From Chitinophaga hostae (GTDB taxonomy: Bacteria > Bacteroidota > Bacteroidia > Chitinophagales > Chitinophagaceae), in contig NZ_JAGTXB010000007.1 of the NCBI RefSeq assembly GCF_018224885.1, positions 62,001 through 126,000 of the forward strand: DNA of 64,000 nucleotides. Reading direction: 5' to 3'. The notes under the pieces are model-generated. The model ran no database searches. It was not told where the DNA came from and saw only the letters and a program-made list of their open reading frames with translations. The first letter of the stretch is position 1. The number at the start of each line of letters is the position of its first letter. Positions 17,246 to 26,586 of the stretch are shown in pieces. Made by a program: the position numbers and the translations under genes.

Positions 17246-18412
17246 TTAATTGACTACCGCTGTTTTTTCCAGTATAGCATCGATGATCCTGGCACTTGCA
17301 TTACCGTCTCCGTAAGGATTATGTAACATGCTCATAGCCGCATATCTTTCGCTATCCAGTATCAACCACTCTGTTTCATGAAAAATTTTCTCTGCGGAAG
17401 TACCTACCAAAATCACGGTACCGGCATCTACTGCCTCCGGACGTTCGGTGGTATCTCTCATTACCAGCACGGGTTTGCCCAAACTTGGTGCTTCTTCCTG
17501 TATACCGCCGCTGTCTGTCAATACCAGGTAACAGTGTTTCATCAGGTAAATAAATGGCAGATAATCGAGCGGCTTGGTCAGGTACACATTGTCAATTCCT
17601 CCGAGCCTGCTATATACCGGCTCCTGTACATTCGGATTCAGATGAACCGGGTAAACGATATCTACATCCGGAAAGCGGGTAGCGATGTTTTTTAATGCAT
17701 CACAGATATTGAGGAACCCGTCTCCAAAACTTTCCCTTCTATGTCCTGTTACGAGGATAAACTGCCGGCCTTTTGAAATATCATATCCGCTCTCCGCCAG
17801 AATTTTCTCCAGGGATAATTTGAGCGAACTATCTTTTTCTATTTTATCCAATGCCAGCAGCAGCGTATCTATCACGGTATTACCTGTAATAAATATTTTA
17901 GACTTCGGCATTTTTTCTTCCAGCAAATTAGCCTTTGATTTTTCGGTAGGCACAAAGCAGAGGTCTGCGATTTTGTCTACCACCTGGCGGTTGAACTCTT
18001 CCGGCCAGGGTGAGTGAATGTTAAAAGTTCTCAGTCCTGCCTCCACATGCCCTATCTGGATCTTCTCATAAAAAGCCGCCAGTGAAACCACAAAAGCGGT
18101 GGTAGTATCGCCGTGCACCAGTATCAGATCGGGTCTGAATTCCTTTAGCACTACTTTCATTTTCGCCAGTATATTAATGGTGATATCATAAAGATCCTGG
18201 GATTGTTGCATGATATCCAGGTCAAAATCCGGCGTAATATTGAAAGTTTCCAATACGCTGTCCAACATATGTCTGTGCTGGCCTGTTACGCAGGTTCTTG
18301 CATCAATAAGGTCGCTATGCCTGGCCAGTTCCATGACAACAGGAACCATTTTTATAGCTTCCGGCCTGGTGCCAAAAACTACCATTACTTTTTTCTTTTT
18401 GATATGGTTCAT
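17246..18412 (-). CDS. wecB: UDP-N-acetylglucosamine 2-epimerase (WecB)
   Basis: This 388-aa non-hydrolysing epimerase has canonical WecB motifs: FGTRPEAIKMVPV, VHGDTTTAFV, HVEAGLRTFNIHSPWPEEFNR, TGHRRESFG and LTDSGGIQEEAPSLGKPVLVMR. It makes UDP-ManNAc from UDP-GlcNAc in the cytoplasm. The gene after the polymer dehydrogenase in transcription order is exactly the WecC-to-WecB pairing known from ManNAcA synthesis, so UDP-ManNAcA is a likely product of the two. Its first codons contain one of the AACCATAT octamers, which here encodes Asn-His-Ile. Confidence 0.9.
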   Translation of the reverse strand: MNHIKKKKVMVVFGTRPEAIKMVPVVMELARHSDLIDARTCVTGQHRHMLDSVLETFNITPDFDLDIMQQSQDLYDITINILAKMKVVLKEFRPDLILVHGDTTTAFVVSLAAFYEKIQIGHVEAGLRTFNIHSPWPEEFNRQVVDKIADLCFVPTEKSKANLLEEKMPKSKIFITGNTVIDTLLLALDKIEKDSSLKLSLEKILAESGYDISKGRQFILVTGHRRESFGDGFLNICDALKNIATRFPDVDIVYPVHLNPNVQEPVYSRLGGIDNVYLTKPLDYLPFIYLMKHCYLVLTDSGGIQEEAPSLGKPVLVMRDTTERPEAVDAGTVILVGTSAEKIFHETEWLILDSERYAAMSMLHNPYGDGNASARIIDAILEKTAVVN

Positions 18413-18545
18413 CCTCGCTCTGTTTATGGGTCTTCAAAAGGTTTATTCAACTATGGCTTTTCCGTTATGGTTTATAAGCTATGGTTTCCGTTATGGTTTC
18501 TCAACAATACTATATGGTTCAACAGCGGGTACTCTACCTGCCTTA
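18413..18545. repeat. gap with repeated TATGGTTT-like words
   Basis: The 133-bp gap between the dehydrogenase and WecB genes contains a run of near-identical words: ctatggctttt, ttatggttta, ctatggtttcc, ttatggtttct and tatatggttc, spaced 11-20 bp apart. No gene fits. It looks like a degenerate tandem array related to the octamer found in other gaps of this locus. Confidence 0.55.
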
Positions 18546-19835
18546 TTATAATCTTCCGTCTACCAGTTCACGGTCTAAAATGGCTTTCGCGTCGAACACC
18601 ACTGCATCATGACCATTTTTCAGCGCTTTAAAGTCGATAGCCTGGAATTCGTTGTGCGCTACCGCCACCAGGATAGCATCGTATTGTTTGGATACGCTGT
18701 CTACCAGTTCCAGTCCATATTCTTCTTTCACTTCTTCTTTGTCGGCATGCGGATCGTACATATCCACCTTCATACCGAATTCCGTTAATTCCCTGTAAAT
18801 ATCCACCACTTTGGAGTTGCGGATATCGGGGCAGTTTTCTTTGAAGGTAACTCCAAGGATCAGCGCTTTTCCACCTTCTACCCTGCGTCCTTTTTTCACC
18901 ATCAGCTTAATGATTTTGTTAGCGATAAATACCGCCATCATATCATTTACGCGTCTTCCGCTCAGGATCACCTGCGGGTGATAGCCCAGCGCTTCAGCTT
19001 TATGTGCCAGGTAATAAGGGTCTACGCTGATGCAGTGACCACCCACTAATCCTGGCTTGAATTTCAGGAAGTTCCATTTTGTACCGGCGGCATCCAATAC
19101 ATCATTGGTGTCAATACCAATGCGATCAAAGATCAATGCCAGTTCGTTTACAAAGGAGATGTTTACATCGCGTTGCGCATTTTCAATGGCTTTGGCAGCT
19201 TCCGCTACTTTTATGCTCGGCGCTTTATGCGTGCCGGCTTTGATAATGCTTTTATACAGCTGGTCTACTTTTTCCGCCACCGCAGGGGTAGAGCCGGAAG
19301 TGATTTTTTTGATGGAAGTCAGTGTATTCACTTTATCTCCGGGCACAATACGCTCGGGCGAATATCCTGCGAAGAAGTCTGTATTAAATTTCAGACCCGA
19401 TTTTTTCTCCAGTAATGGAATACAATCCTCTTCCGTACATCCGGGGAATACAGTAGATTCATAAATGATGGTATCTCCTTTTTTCAGGATGGTCCCCAGC
19501 ATTTCCGTTGCCTTAAGCAGCGGTGTTAAATCAGGTGCGTTAAAGCGATCAATCGGCGTAGGTACGGTAACGATAAAAGTATTGTAATCTTTAAGCGCTT
19601 CTTTCTTATCAGAAAAGCTTAAGCCGGCTCCCTTTCCTTCTTTCTTTTTCTCTATTGCTGCCTTCATTCCTTCCAGATCTGCCTCCAGTGTGTGATCGTG
19701 GCCGCTTTTCAGCTCCTCCACCCTGTTGGTGTTGATATCAAATCCCAATGTATTATACAGCTTCCCAAACTCAATAGCCAGTGGTAAACCAACATACCCC
19801 AGTCCGATGATAGCAATTTTTGATTCCTGATTCAT
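18546..19835 (-). CDS. UDP-N-acetylhexosamine 6-dehydrogenase (WecC/WbpA/TviB family)
   Basis: This 429-aa nucleotide-sugar dehydrogenase has an N-terminal NAD site IIGLGYVGLPLAIEF, the motif GYSPERIVPGD, and the catalytic cysteine region LVGGHCISVDPYYLAHKA. The C-terminal UDP-binding domain contains LGVTFKENCPDIRNSKVVD. It oxidises C6 of a UDP-HexNAc twice to the uronic acid. With the WecB gene directly downstream, UDP-ManNAcA is the likely product, though the sequence is also close to TviB-type enzymes that act on UDP-GlcNAc or UDP-GalNAc. Confidence 0.88.
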   Translation of the reverse strand: MNQESKIAIIGLGYVGLPLAIEFGKLYNTLGFDINTNRVEELKSGHDHTLEADLEGMKAAIEKKKEGKGAGLSFSDKKEALKDYNTFIVTVPTPIDRFNAPDLTPLLKATEMLGTILKKGDTIIYESTVFPGCTEEDCIPLLEKKSGLKFNTDFFAGYSPERIVPGDKVNTLTSIKKITSGSTPAVAEKVDQLYKSIIKAGTHKAPSIKVAEAAKAIENAQRDVNISFVNELALIFDRIGIDTNDVLDAAGTKWNFLKFKPGLVGGHCISVDPYYLAHKAEALGYHPQVILSGRRVNDMMAVFIANKIIKLMVKKGRRVEGGKALILGVTFKENCPDIRNSKVVDIYRELTEFGMKVDMYDPHADKEEVKEEYGLELVDSVSKQYDAILVAVAHNEFQAIDFKALKNGHDAVVFDAKAILDRELVDGRL

Positions 19836-19874
19836 TTTATTGATGATTTAATTAATATGGTTTCGCTTATAGTA

Positions 19875-22268
19875 TTATTTACCGAACATTACCTTAATTC
19901 TCTTCGACAGCCCTTTTTTGGTGTTGCTATTATAGCCGTAACCATATCCGTAGCTGTAGCTGTATCCATATCCCTGTCCTGCCTTTACATCATTTACAAT
20001 GAGATTCATTTTTGGCATTTTATGGAAGATGAAAAGCTCTTTCGATATCTGAAGCTGTTGCTTGAAAGTATATCCCTGCCTTACCAGGTAGAGGGTCGCA
20101 TCTGCAAAGGTGCCGAGCAACTGCGCGTCTGTTACCAGTCCTACCGGTGGCGCATCAATAACGATATAATCGAAATGAGCGCGGAGATGGGTAAACAGTT
20201 CTTTTGTTGATTCTGTCAACAGCAGCTCTGCCGGGTTTGGCGGAATAGGACCGGAACTGATAAGCCAGCAGTTGTCATTTATGCCGGATGGCCTTACAAG
20301 TTCATTCAACGGTGTTTTTCCTATGGCCCAGGTACTGAATCCTGTGCGATTATCCAGGCCCAGTTTTTCAGATACTTTCGGTTTGCGGAGATCCATTTCC
20401 ATCAGCAGTACTTTTTTCCCGGATAAGGATAAAACTGCTGCCAGGTTAGTGGCGATAAAGGTTTTCCCTTCTCCACTCATGCTGGAAGTAAGCAGGATAA
20501 CTTTTTCCTTCGGTTCTCTCAGCACAAACTGCAGATTGGTACGCAGGGCCCTGAATTGTTCTGCCACCGGCGTTACTGAATCTTTTGATATGATCACCGC
20601 TGCTTTGGCATCGGTATGCCCTACTTCAGCGAGTATAGGCGCCGGTGTATTTTCGGTGATATCCAGTTTGTTTACCACACGGCGACTTAATACATCACGC
20701 AGGTATAAACCAACAGAAGGCAGGATTACACCCAGTATCATTCCCAGCAGGTAAATCAATGCCCGCTTAGGCATGTAGGGGAAAGCCTCGCTTTTTGCCA
20801 GGTCAATAATTCTTGCACCTGCCAGGTTGGAAGATTTTGAAATAGCTGACTCCTCACGTTTTTTGAGTAAAAACAGGTACAGTTCCTGCTTCACCGCCTG
20901 TTGACGGGAGTAATCGAGGAATACTCTTTCCTTGGCGGGTACCTGCTGGATCTTTTTATCGATAGCGCCGGACCGCTGTTGTAATTGCGCGATGCTCGTC
21001 TGAATACCGGTTTTAAAAGAAGTGAGATTACTTTTCAGATCTCCCCGGAGACTAACCAGTTGCTCATCGATATTTCTCACCACAGGATTAGAGGCGGTAT
21101 TTGACATCAGCAAACGCTCTCTTTCCAGTTCCAGGCCATTATATTTCCCGATAATAGATACGAAGTTGGGATCCTCCAGTACCAGTGAAGAAGGAACAAT
21201 ACGTTTATTGTTTGCTTCGTCATTGATATATTTCTCCAGCGATTCCACCACACTTAGCTTCACCTGTTGTTCTGTCAGCTGCCGGGAGAAATCGCCGGTG
21301 CTGGCAATTAACAGTTTAGCCTGTTCCCCAAGATCCGCTAATTGATTATTCTGTTTAAAAGTTTGTATGTCTTTTTCCACACCGGACAGTTCACGGCTTA
21401 CCAGTGCCAAACGGTTGTCGACAAAGGCAATGGTACTGTCGGCGATCCGGTTTTTAGCGTCTACGCTTAACTGCATGTAGGCATTGATCAGCTCATTCAG
21501 AATGATCTCGCCTTTTTCAGGAATGGTGCTGGTCATGGTGAGATCGATGGTGCTCACCTGTTTATTGGGAATGTTGACAGCTAATTTATTGCGGTAAACG
21601 GTAACGGCTTTATCAACCGATACCACCCTCACGATATAGTTTTCTTTGATCAGCGGGTTGTTGGATTGTCTCACCACCTTCATAATACCTTCCGGCAGAT
21701 GCAGGGTATCATTCCAGGAAATATCCTTATCCACCACACCTTCTGCGCTGATATGCACTTTGTTGTCGGACACTGGTCTGACTACGTATTCTGCATCCGG
21801 CAGGGAATCGATCAGGTTGCTCCATTGTACGGCGAACGGAAGTTTACGGAATTGTTCCGCTGTTTTCAGTCTTCCTTCCAGCCAGTAGGACACGTTCAGC
21901 TGTAAATCCTTTACTGTTCTTTCCATCAATGAACGGGACTTGATGATCTCCATTTCATTATCTACGTTGCTTTTACTGTTGAATATCTGCAACTGTTGTA
22001 ATACATCCTTTTCCGGGCTGTCCCCACCTTTCTGATCATCCTGGATCAATATTTTGGCGTTCACTTTATAGTCGGGTGTCGCATATCTCAGGTAAAGCCA
22101 TGACAACGCAATACCGGCTACTATGCACAGGAAAAACCAGTACCAGTGGCTGAGTACTTTATCAAGCAGCTTTCTGAGATCAAAAGCCTTATCAGGTTCG
22201 TTATGCTGTTGTAATACACCGTTTACGTTTACAGCAGTTTGTCCATTACCATTAAAATTTTCCAGCAT
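19875..22268 (-). CDS. wzc: Wzc-type polysaccharide co-polymerase and tyrosine autokinase
   Basis: This 797-aa protein has an N-terminal Wzz domain with a transmembrane helix near residues 36-52, a long periplasmic coiled-coil part, and a second helix near 505-525. The cytoplasmic BY-kinase domain has Walker A TSSMSGEGKTFIATNLA, Walker A-prime LLMEMDLRKPK, and Walker B YIVIDAPPVGL. The tail holds seven tyrosines alternating with Gly/Ser (GYGYSYSYGYGYGY), the expected autophosphorylation cluster. Wzc controls chain length and works with Wza in export. It lies 11 bp downstream of the Wza gene. Confidence 0.93.
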   Translation of the reverse strand: MLENFNGNGQTAVNVNGVLQQHNEPDKAFDLRKLLDKVLSHWYWFFLCIVAGIALSWLYLRYATPDYKVNAKILIQDDQKGGDSPEKDVLQQLQIFNSKSNVDNEMEIIKSRSLMERTVKDLQLNVSYWLEGRLKTAEQFRKLPFAVQWSNLIDSLPDAEYVVRPVSDNKVHISAEGVVDKDISWNDTLHLPEGIMKVVRQSNNPLIKENYIVRVVSVDKAVTVYRNKLAVNIPNKQVSTIDLTMTSTIPEKGEIILNELINAYMQLSVDAKNRIADSTIAFVDNRLALVSRELSGVEKDIQTFKQNNQLADLGEQAKLLIASTGDFSRQLTEQQVKLSVVESLEKYINDEANNKRIVPSSLVLEDPNFVSIIGKYNGLELERERLLMSNTASNPVVRNIDEQLVSLRGDLKSNLTSFKTGIQTSIAQLQQRSGAIDKKIQQVPAKERVFLDYSRQQAVKQELYLFLLKKREESAISKSSNLAGARIIDLAKSEAFPYMPKRALIYLLGMILGVILPSVGLYLRDVLSRRVVNKLDITENTPAPILAEVGHTDAKAAVIISKDSVTPVAEQFRALRTNLQFVLREPKEKVILLTSSMSGEGKTFIATNLAAVLSLSGKKVLLMEMDLRKPKVSEKLGLDNRTGFSTWAIGKTPLNELVRPSGINDNCWLISSGPIPPNPAELLLTESTKELFTHLRAHFDYIVIDAPPVGLVTDAQLLGTFADATLYLVRQGYTFKQQLQISKELFIFHKMPKMNLIVNDVKAGQGYGYSYSYGYGYGYNSNTKKGLSKRIKVMFGK

Positions 22269-22279
22269 GACAGCAACAT

Positions 22280-23119
22280 TTAAAAATTAACCCTAGAAAA
22301 AATTACAACTAGCAGCGTAAGGACGGATGATATGATTGTAATATTCCTCAAACGTGCTGCATCCGTGGAAACCACTTTCGACTTACTTGGTTCAACATAT
22401 ACCACGTCTCCCTGTTGTAAATAGTAATAAGGAGAAGTAAATAAATTGCTGCTATTGAGATTAAACCTGACGAATTCCTTTTTCCCTTCTATTTCACGGA
22501 TCAATAAAACATTTTCTCTTTTACCGTAGATGGTCAGATCACCGGCCATACCTAATGCGTCGAGTAAAGTAACTTTCTCGTTAGGCATTACGTAGGTGGC
22601 GGGTTTGGTGACTTCTCCCAAAACGGTTATTTTAAAATTTATAAAGCGCACATTTACGACCGGGTCTTTATAAAATTCCGCGGCTTTTACGCGGATCTGT
22701 TCCTGCACATCACCGGTTGTTTTGCCTTTCACCGATATTTTCCCTACCAATGGGAGGGTTACAGAACCCTGTTTATCTACCAGGTATCCCGGGCTGTTTG
22801 CACTGGCGGCGCCTGCGGCCCCTGAAGTTCCTGCTACCGGCCATGTTGGCGAGTTCTGCTGATTCAGCAGCGCGGTGGAAGCAGGGTCCAGTGTTTGGAT
22901 CGTTACCTGCAGAATATCGTCTGCCTGTATTACCGGTGTGTTATATGTTGCCATCTCCACCATCATCTTCTGTTTAACCGTATCAGGTACATCTTTGAAG
23001 TAAGAGATATTTTTTGGTGAAGAGCAGGCTCCCAGTAATAAGGCGAGCATACCTCCCAGTAAAACAGGTAAACTTCTGAAACGTCTGAAACGGGTCATCC
23101 CCTGATTAATTATCTTCAT
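22280..23119 (-). CDS. wza: Wza-type outer-membrane polysaccharide export lipoprotein
   Basis: This 279-aa protein has a lipoprotein signal (LALLLGACSS; lipid-bearing Cys32) and a polysaccharide export domain, with ADDILQVTIQTLDP at about 82 and GSVTLPLVGKISVKGKTTGDVQEQI at about 136. A SLBB-like part follows, VTVLGEVTKPATYVMPNEKVTLLDALGMAGD. The C-terminal hydrophobic stretch after SKVVSTDAARL fits the membrane-spanning helix common in Bacteroidetes Wza homologues. It forms the export channel paired with the Wzc protein downstream. Confidence 0.92.
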   Translation of the reverse strand: MKIINQGMTRFRRFRSLPVLLGGMLALLLGACSSPKNISYFKDVPDTVKQKMMVEMATYNTPVIQADDILQVTIQTLDPASTALLNQQNSPTWPVAGTSGAAGAASANSPGYLVDKQGSVTLPLVGKISVKGKTTGDVQEQIRVKAAEFYKDPVVNVRFINFKITVLGEVTKPATYVMPNEKVTLLDALGMAGDLTIYGKRENVLLIREIEGKKEFVRFNLNSSNLFTSPYYYLQQGDVVYVEPSKSKVVSTDAARLRNITIISSVLTLLVVIFSRVNF

Positions 23120-23197
23120 TGCTGGCGACAGTTTAAATAAATCTTCCCCTGCTGCAAGCCAACAGGCTTGCAGAAAGGATATGTTCTCGATATAATT

Positions 23198-25135
23198 TTA
23201 CATAGTTATTTTACCCTTATCCAGTTCTTCATAAGCAGAATTTTTGCTGATGAACTCCGGCACCAATTCCTTCATCCTGGCTACGGTTGGTGTGAGGTAA
23301 TGCTTTTGAGCTGACTCTATCAACTGATTTACCCGTTCGTTAATTTCAGTGAAATCAGACTGCCTTACTTTGGCGATCATGATTTTTTCGTGATAAGTGG
23401 GTAATGTGTTTTCGGCATTATTTAGTAGCTCTTCGTAGAGTTTTTCTCCGGGGCGCAGTCCGGTGAAAACAACCTGGATATCTTTACCTGGTTCTTTACC
23501 CGTCATCCGGATCATTTTTCTCGCCAGGTCAGCGATCTTCATCGGTTTACCCATATCAAATACAAAAATCTCGCCGCCCTTACCCATTGCACCGGCCTCC
23601 AGCACCAGCTGGCAGGCTTCGGGGATGGTCATAAAGTAGCGTGTGATGTCCGGATGGGTAACTGTTAATGGTCCGCCTTTTTCCAGTTGTTGTTTGAAAC
23701 GGGGGATCACAGAACCATTTGATCCGAGCACATTTCCAAAACGGGTCGTGATAAAACGTGTTGGAGGAGTACCGTATACCGGTCCCATTTTCTGGTACTT
23801 CTCGTTGAGATAATTATTGAAAGATTGAGAGAAAATTTCTGCGATGCGTTTGGAAGCGCCCATTACGTTGGTGGGGTTCACTGCTTTGTCGGTAGATACC
23901 ATTACAAATTTTTCCGCGCCATGTTCAACGGCCAGTTCAGCCACTGTTTTGGTACCCAGCACATTATTCATCACTGCGATCGACGGATTTTTTTCCATCA
24001 TGGGCACATGCTTATAGGCGGCCGCATGATATACGATAGCGGGTGCATAAATTTCAAACAACTGTTGCATGCGTACTTTATCGCATACATTTCCAATGAA
24101 TGGAATGATGGGTATGTTCACCATTTTTTCCGCTATTTCCAGCTCCAGTTCATGGAGTGGCGATTCGGCTTTATCGCAAAGCACGATAACAGATGGCTCA
24201 TAACCGACCAGTTGTCTTACAATTTCGCTGCCGATAGATCCGGCTGCACCGGTTACCAATACACTTTTACCTTTCAGCTCTTTGCTGAGCTCCTGGTTTT
24301 TAATACTGATAACGGATCTTTCCAGCAGATCTTCGATGTTGATGTCTTTTAACTGAACACCACTGTTACCAGAACCTTCTGTCCATTGACTCACGGGAAT
24401 AATTTTTTGAACCCTAATATTCAGCGAAATGCATTCATCCACCAGTTCGTCCAGGTGGGCTGCATCCAGGTGATCATTAGGAATGAGCAACAAGGAAATC
24501 TTTCCTTCCTTCACCATTTTAAAGAGCTGTCCTTTGCGCGAAGCATATACGGGAAGGCCTTCAATTGATTTACCTGCGTGTGCGTTGGTGTCGGCCAGGA
24601 ATGCGGTGATCTTCACTTCTGCGTTGGGGTCATCATGAATGGCTTTACGCAACATCAGGCTTGAATGGCCTGTGTAATAAATGGCTGCGCAGGGGCGGCT
24701 ATGATTGCGGAAGTTATTATAGTAATGGAAAATCCATTTTACGGACAACCGGTAAGACAACATGCAGAAGGAACTGATAAAGAAATTGATCAGTATCACT
24801 GAAATGGGGAAAATATTCAATGTTGCATCCGGTAGGTGGCTATAGCCAAAGGTGAACAAGATCAGGCAGCTGATGAGGTTGAGTCCTGCGATACGGCCAA
24901 TGTCGGTAAGACTGGTAAATCTTACGATGCCACGGTAGGTACGCAGTAACAGCATCAACAGGAGGTTAACGCCTAATACGGATACGCCGATCTTCTCCAG
25001 CGGAAAAGACATATATGCATCCACGTCAAAATTTAATCTGAGAAGAAATGCTAAATTGATTGCGATAACAGAACACCCCAGGTCTAACAACAAAATTAGC
25101 CATGACGGAGTAATCCACGATGAACTACGCACCAT
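23198..25135 (-). CDS. membrane-bound nucleotide-sugar 4,6-dehydratase (CapD/WbpM/PglF family)
   Basis: This 645-aa protein has four N-terminal membrane helices (to about residue 130), a first nucleotide-binding-like domain (AIYYTGHSSLMLRKAI) and a second Rossmann domain with VTGAAGSIGSEIVRQ. The active-site run is STDKAVNPTNVMGASKR, where methionine replaces the usual tyrosine. WbpM-type enzymes convert UDP-GlcNAc to the 4-keto-6-deoxy sugar that feeds QuiNAc, FucNAc or bacillosamine synthesis. It is the first gene of the locus, and the 870-bp gap ahead of it probably carries the main promoter. Its partner could be the 4-reductase at 1786-2706. Confidence 0.92.
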   Translation of the reverse strand: MVRSSSWITPSWLILLLDLGCSVIAINLAFLLRLNFDVDAYMSFPLEKIGVSVLGVNLLLMLLLRTYRGIVRFTSLTDIGRIAGLNLISCLILFTFGYSHLPDATLNIFPISVILINFFISSFCMLSYRLSVKWIFHYYNNFRNHSRPCAAIYYTGHSSLMLRKAIHDDPNAEVKITAFLADTNAHAGKSIEGLPVYASRKGQLFKMVKEGKISLLLIPNDHLDAAHLDELVDECISLNIRVQKIIPVSQWTEGSGNSGVQLKDINIEDLLERSVISIKNQELSKELKGKSVLVTGAAGSIGSEIVRQLVGYEPSVIVLCDKAESPLHELELEIAEKMVNIPIIPFIGNVCDKVRMQQLFEIYAPAIVYHAAAYKHVPMMEKNPSIAVMNNVLGTKTVAELAVEHGAEKFVMVSTDKAVNPTNVMGASKRIAEIFSQSFNNYLNEKYQKMGPVYGTPPTRFITTRFGNVLGSNGSVIPRFKQQLEKGGPLTVTHPDITRYFMTIPEACQLVLEAGAMGKGGEIFVFDMGKPMKIADLARKMIRMTGKEPGKDIQVVFTGLRPGEKLYEELLNNAENTLPTYHEKIMIAKVRQSDFTEINERVNQLIESAQKHYLTPTVARMKELVPEFISKNSAYEELDKGKITM

Positions 25136-26007
25136 AGGTTCAATAATAAGATATGGTTATTAAATGTATTTATGTTCGTCTGTCAACTAAATCCACGCGT
25201 TTTTTTCAAGGTTCTCATAGAGGGGCTCAGTTAAAACAGACCGGATACTAAAATGATTACAAACTATCGGTTTTCAAAGTTAGCACAAAGTAAATACTAA
25301 AATTGATAAGTTCTGTTATGAAAAAGTAAACTGTTGAAATTTTTTTTCGATTTGTTTACTATTCAGTTTGAACGATAGTGAATAAGATTCCTGTACCGGC
25401 TTTAACAAGCGGCTATGAAACAGAAAACATCGGAGATTATTCGCGTTATCACTGATCTGTTGGCACATTACGGCGAATAACCCAATTGGATCTACGAAAA
25501 CATACAGATCAGCAACAAGTGCTATCCATGTTAAATACTATTAATGAAAACGCTCCGGTGATGCGACATTGGCGGTGATGCAACAGCGTTTTTTGCTGTA
25601 ACGATTTGCTGTTTCCGGGCCACTCTAAGGTGTTAAAAAGATGATACATGTCTTTCAATTTTCTTGGTTAACGCAGCTGCTAAAATATGGCTATAATAAT
25701 ATGGTTCTAAAAAAATACTGCGCCAAATGATTCTTGTAACGCACCCTCTCGAACAAACACCATACCAATTCCAATAAATCATCTAATTTCTGGTGGCGAA
25801 GTTAATGAAGTATTTACTATAATAATGCAGTTTTTAAAAAATAACTAAAAATTGGAAAGAGATAAGTTCCGTACCATCAGGATACCTTACCATAAAGCGG
25901 CCTCACTTTCAACAGGTGAGGCCGCTTATAACGCAGTTGGATATACGTAATTGATATGATGTTGTGCAGTTAATATAATACTACGTAGTTGATATGATGC
26001 TACACAA
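25136..26007. other. long gap ahead of the polysaccharide operon
   Basis: No intact gene is visible in about 870 bp. On the minus strand two TAnTTTG-like boxes (plus-strand caaacta at 25260-25266 and caaagta at 25286-25292) are weak candidates for the operon promoter. ATATGGTT copies lie at 25151-25158 and 25699-25706. On the plus strand a short reading frame from an ATG near 25414 (MKQKTSEIIRVITDLLAHYG) stops after 21 codons and looks like a decayed gene start. A terminator-like hairpin and a two-copy tandem repeat occupy the right end. Confidence 0.5.
25895..25927. terminator. 12-bp perfect hairpin downstream of lutC
   Basis: The arms AAGCGGCCTCAC and GTGAGGCCGCTT pair perfectly around a 9-nt loop. 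It lies 80 bp past the stop of the minus-strand lut operon and could stop transcription from it. Neither side has a strong T-run, so efficiency is uncertain. Confidence 0.6.
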
Positions 26008-26017
26008 TTAATATGAT
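25944..26017. repeat. two tandem copies of a 38-bp unit overlapping the lutC stop
   Basis: Two imperfect copies start at 25944 and 25982. Shared words are TACGTA, TTGATATGATG and TTAATAT. The second copy covers the last codons and stop of lutC (stop at 26008-26010). It appears to be a local duplication of the gene end. Confidence 0.6.
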
Positions 26018-26586
26018 TTGCCCGTGATAAATACTACCAGGCTTTTGGCGCCATGGGCGCCCAGCACCAATGATTGTTCGATATCGGCGGTTTTGGAAGG
26101 ACCGGCAATGAATACACCGAAACCGGTTTGCGGGGCGCCGATTTTATCGTAGGCCTCATGCATGGTAGGTAATATTCGTTCCCTTGGTAATACGATCGCC
26201 AGGTGCTGACAAATAAAAGGCAGTACCCTTGCCCCCACTTCCTGTTCCGTAAGCCAGATAGCGCCATTTTCAGCCACCCCCCATTGTCCGGGTACAACAG
26301 CCATATCCACGTCTTCCAGCAGATGGGGATCTTCGTTGATCCATGTACGTTCGGGTCCGGTAGCTGTAATGATACGTTGAAGATGCGGATAATGTTCCGC
26401 CAGTAAGGCAGGGATCGCTGTTTCGTTTTCAATTTCGAACAGGGTACCTCCCAGTGCTTCCAGCACTTTACGGTAAGCTTCCAGCGTACCTGGCATATTG
26501 CCTGATAATCCGGTCAGGGCCGGTAATGCCGATGCCTCCGGTTGATTTTGTTTTACGGCGGCTAATATCTTTTCCCTGCTGCTCAT
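26008..26586 (-). CDS. lutC: LutC-type LUD-domain lactate utilization protein
   Basis: This 192-aa protein of the LUD (LutC/YkgG) family has the core VDMAVVPGQWGVAENGAIWLTE at about residues 92-113 and GFGVFIAGPSKTADIEQSLVLGAHG near the end. LutC is the third subunit of the LutABC complex that oxidises L-lactate to pyruvate in the cytoplasm. It overlaps lutB by 4 bp, consistent with translational coupling in a three-gene operon. Confidence 0.9.
   Translation of the reverse strand: MSSREKILAAVKQNQPEASALPALTGLSGNMPGTLEAYRKVLEALGGTLFEIENETAIPALLAEHYPHLQRIITATGPERTWINEDPHLLEDVDMAVVPGQWGVAENGAIWLTEQEVGARVLPFICQHLAIVLPRERILPTMHEAYDKIGAPQTGFGVFIAGPSKTADIEQSLVLGAHGAKSLVVFITGKSY

Noticed and set aside
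18413..18545. Possible CRISPR-like array in the TATGGTTT-rich gap
   Set aside because: The words are short, the spacing is irregular and there are no uniform spacers or cas genes.
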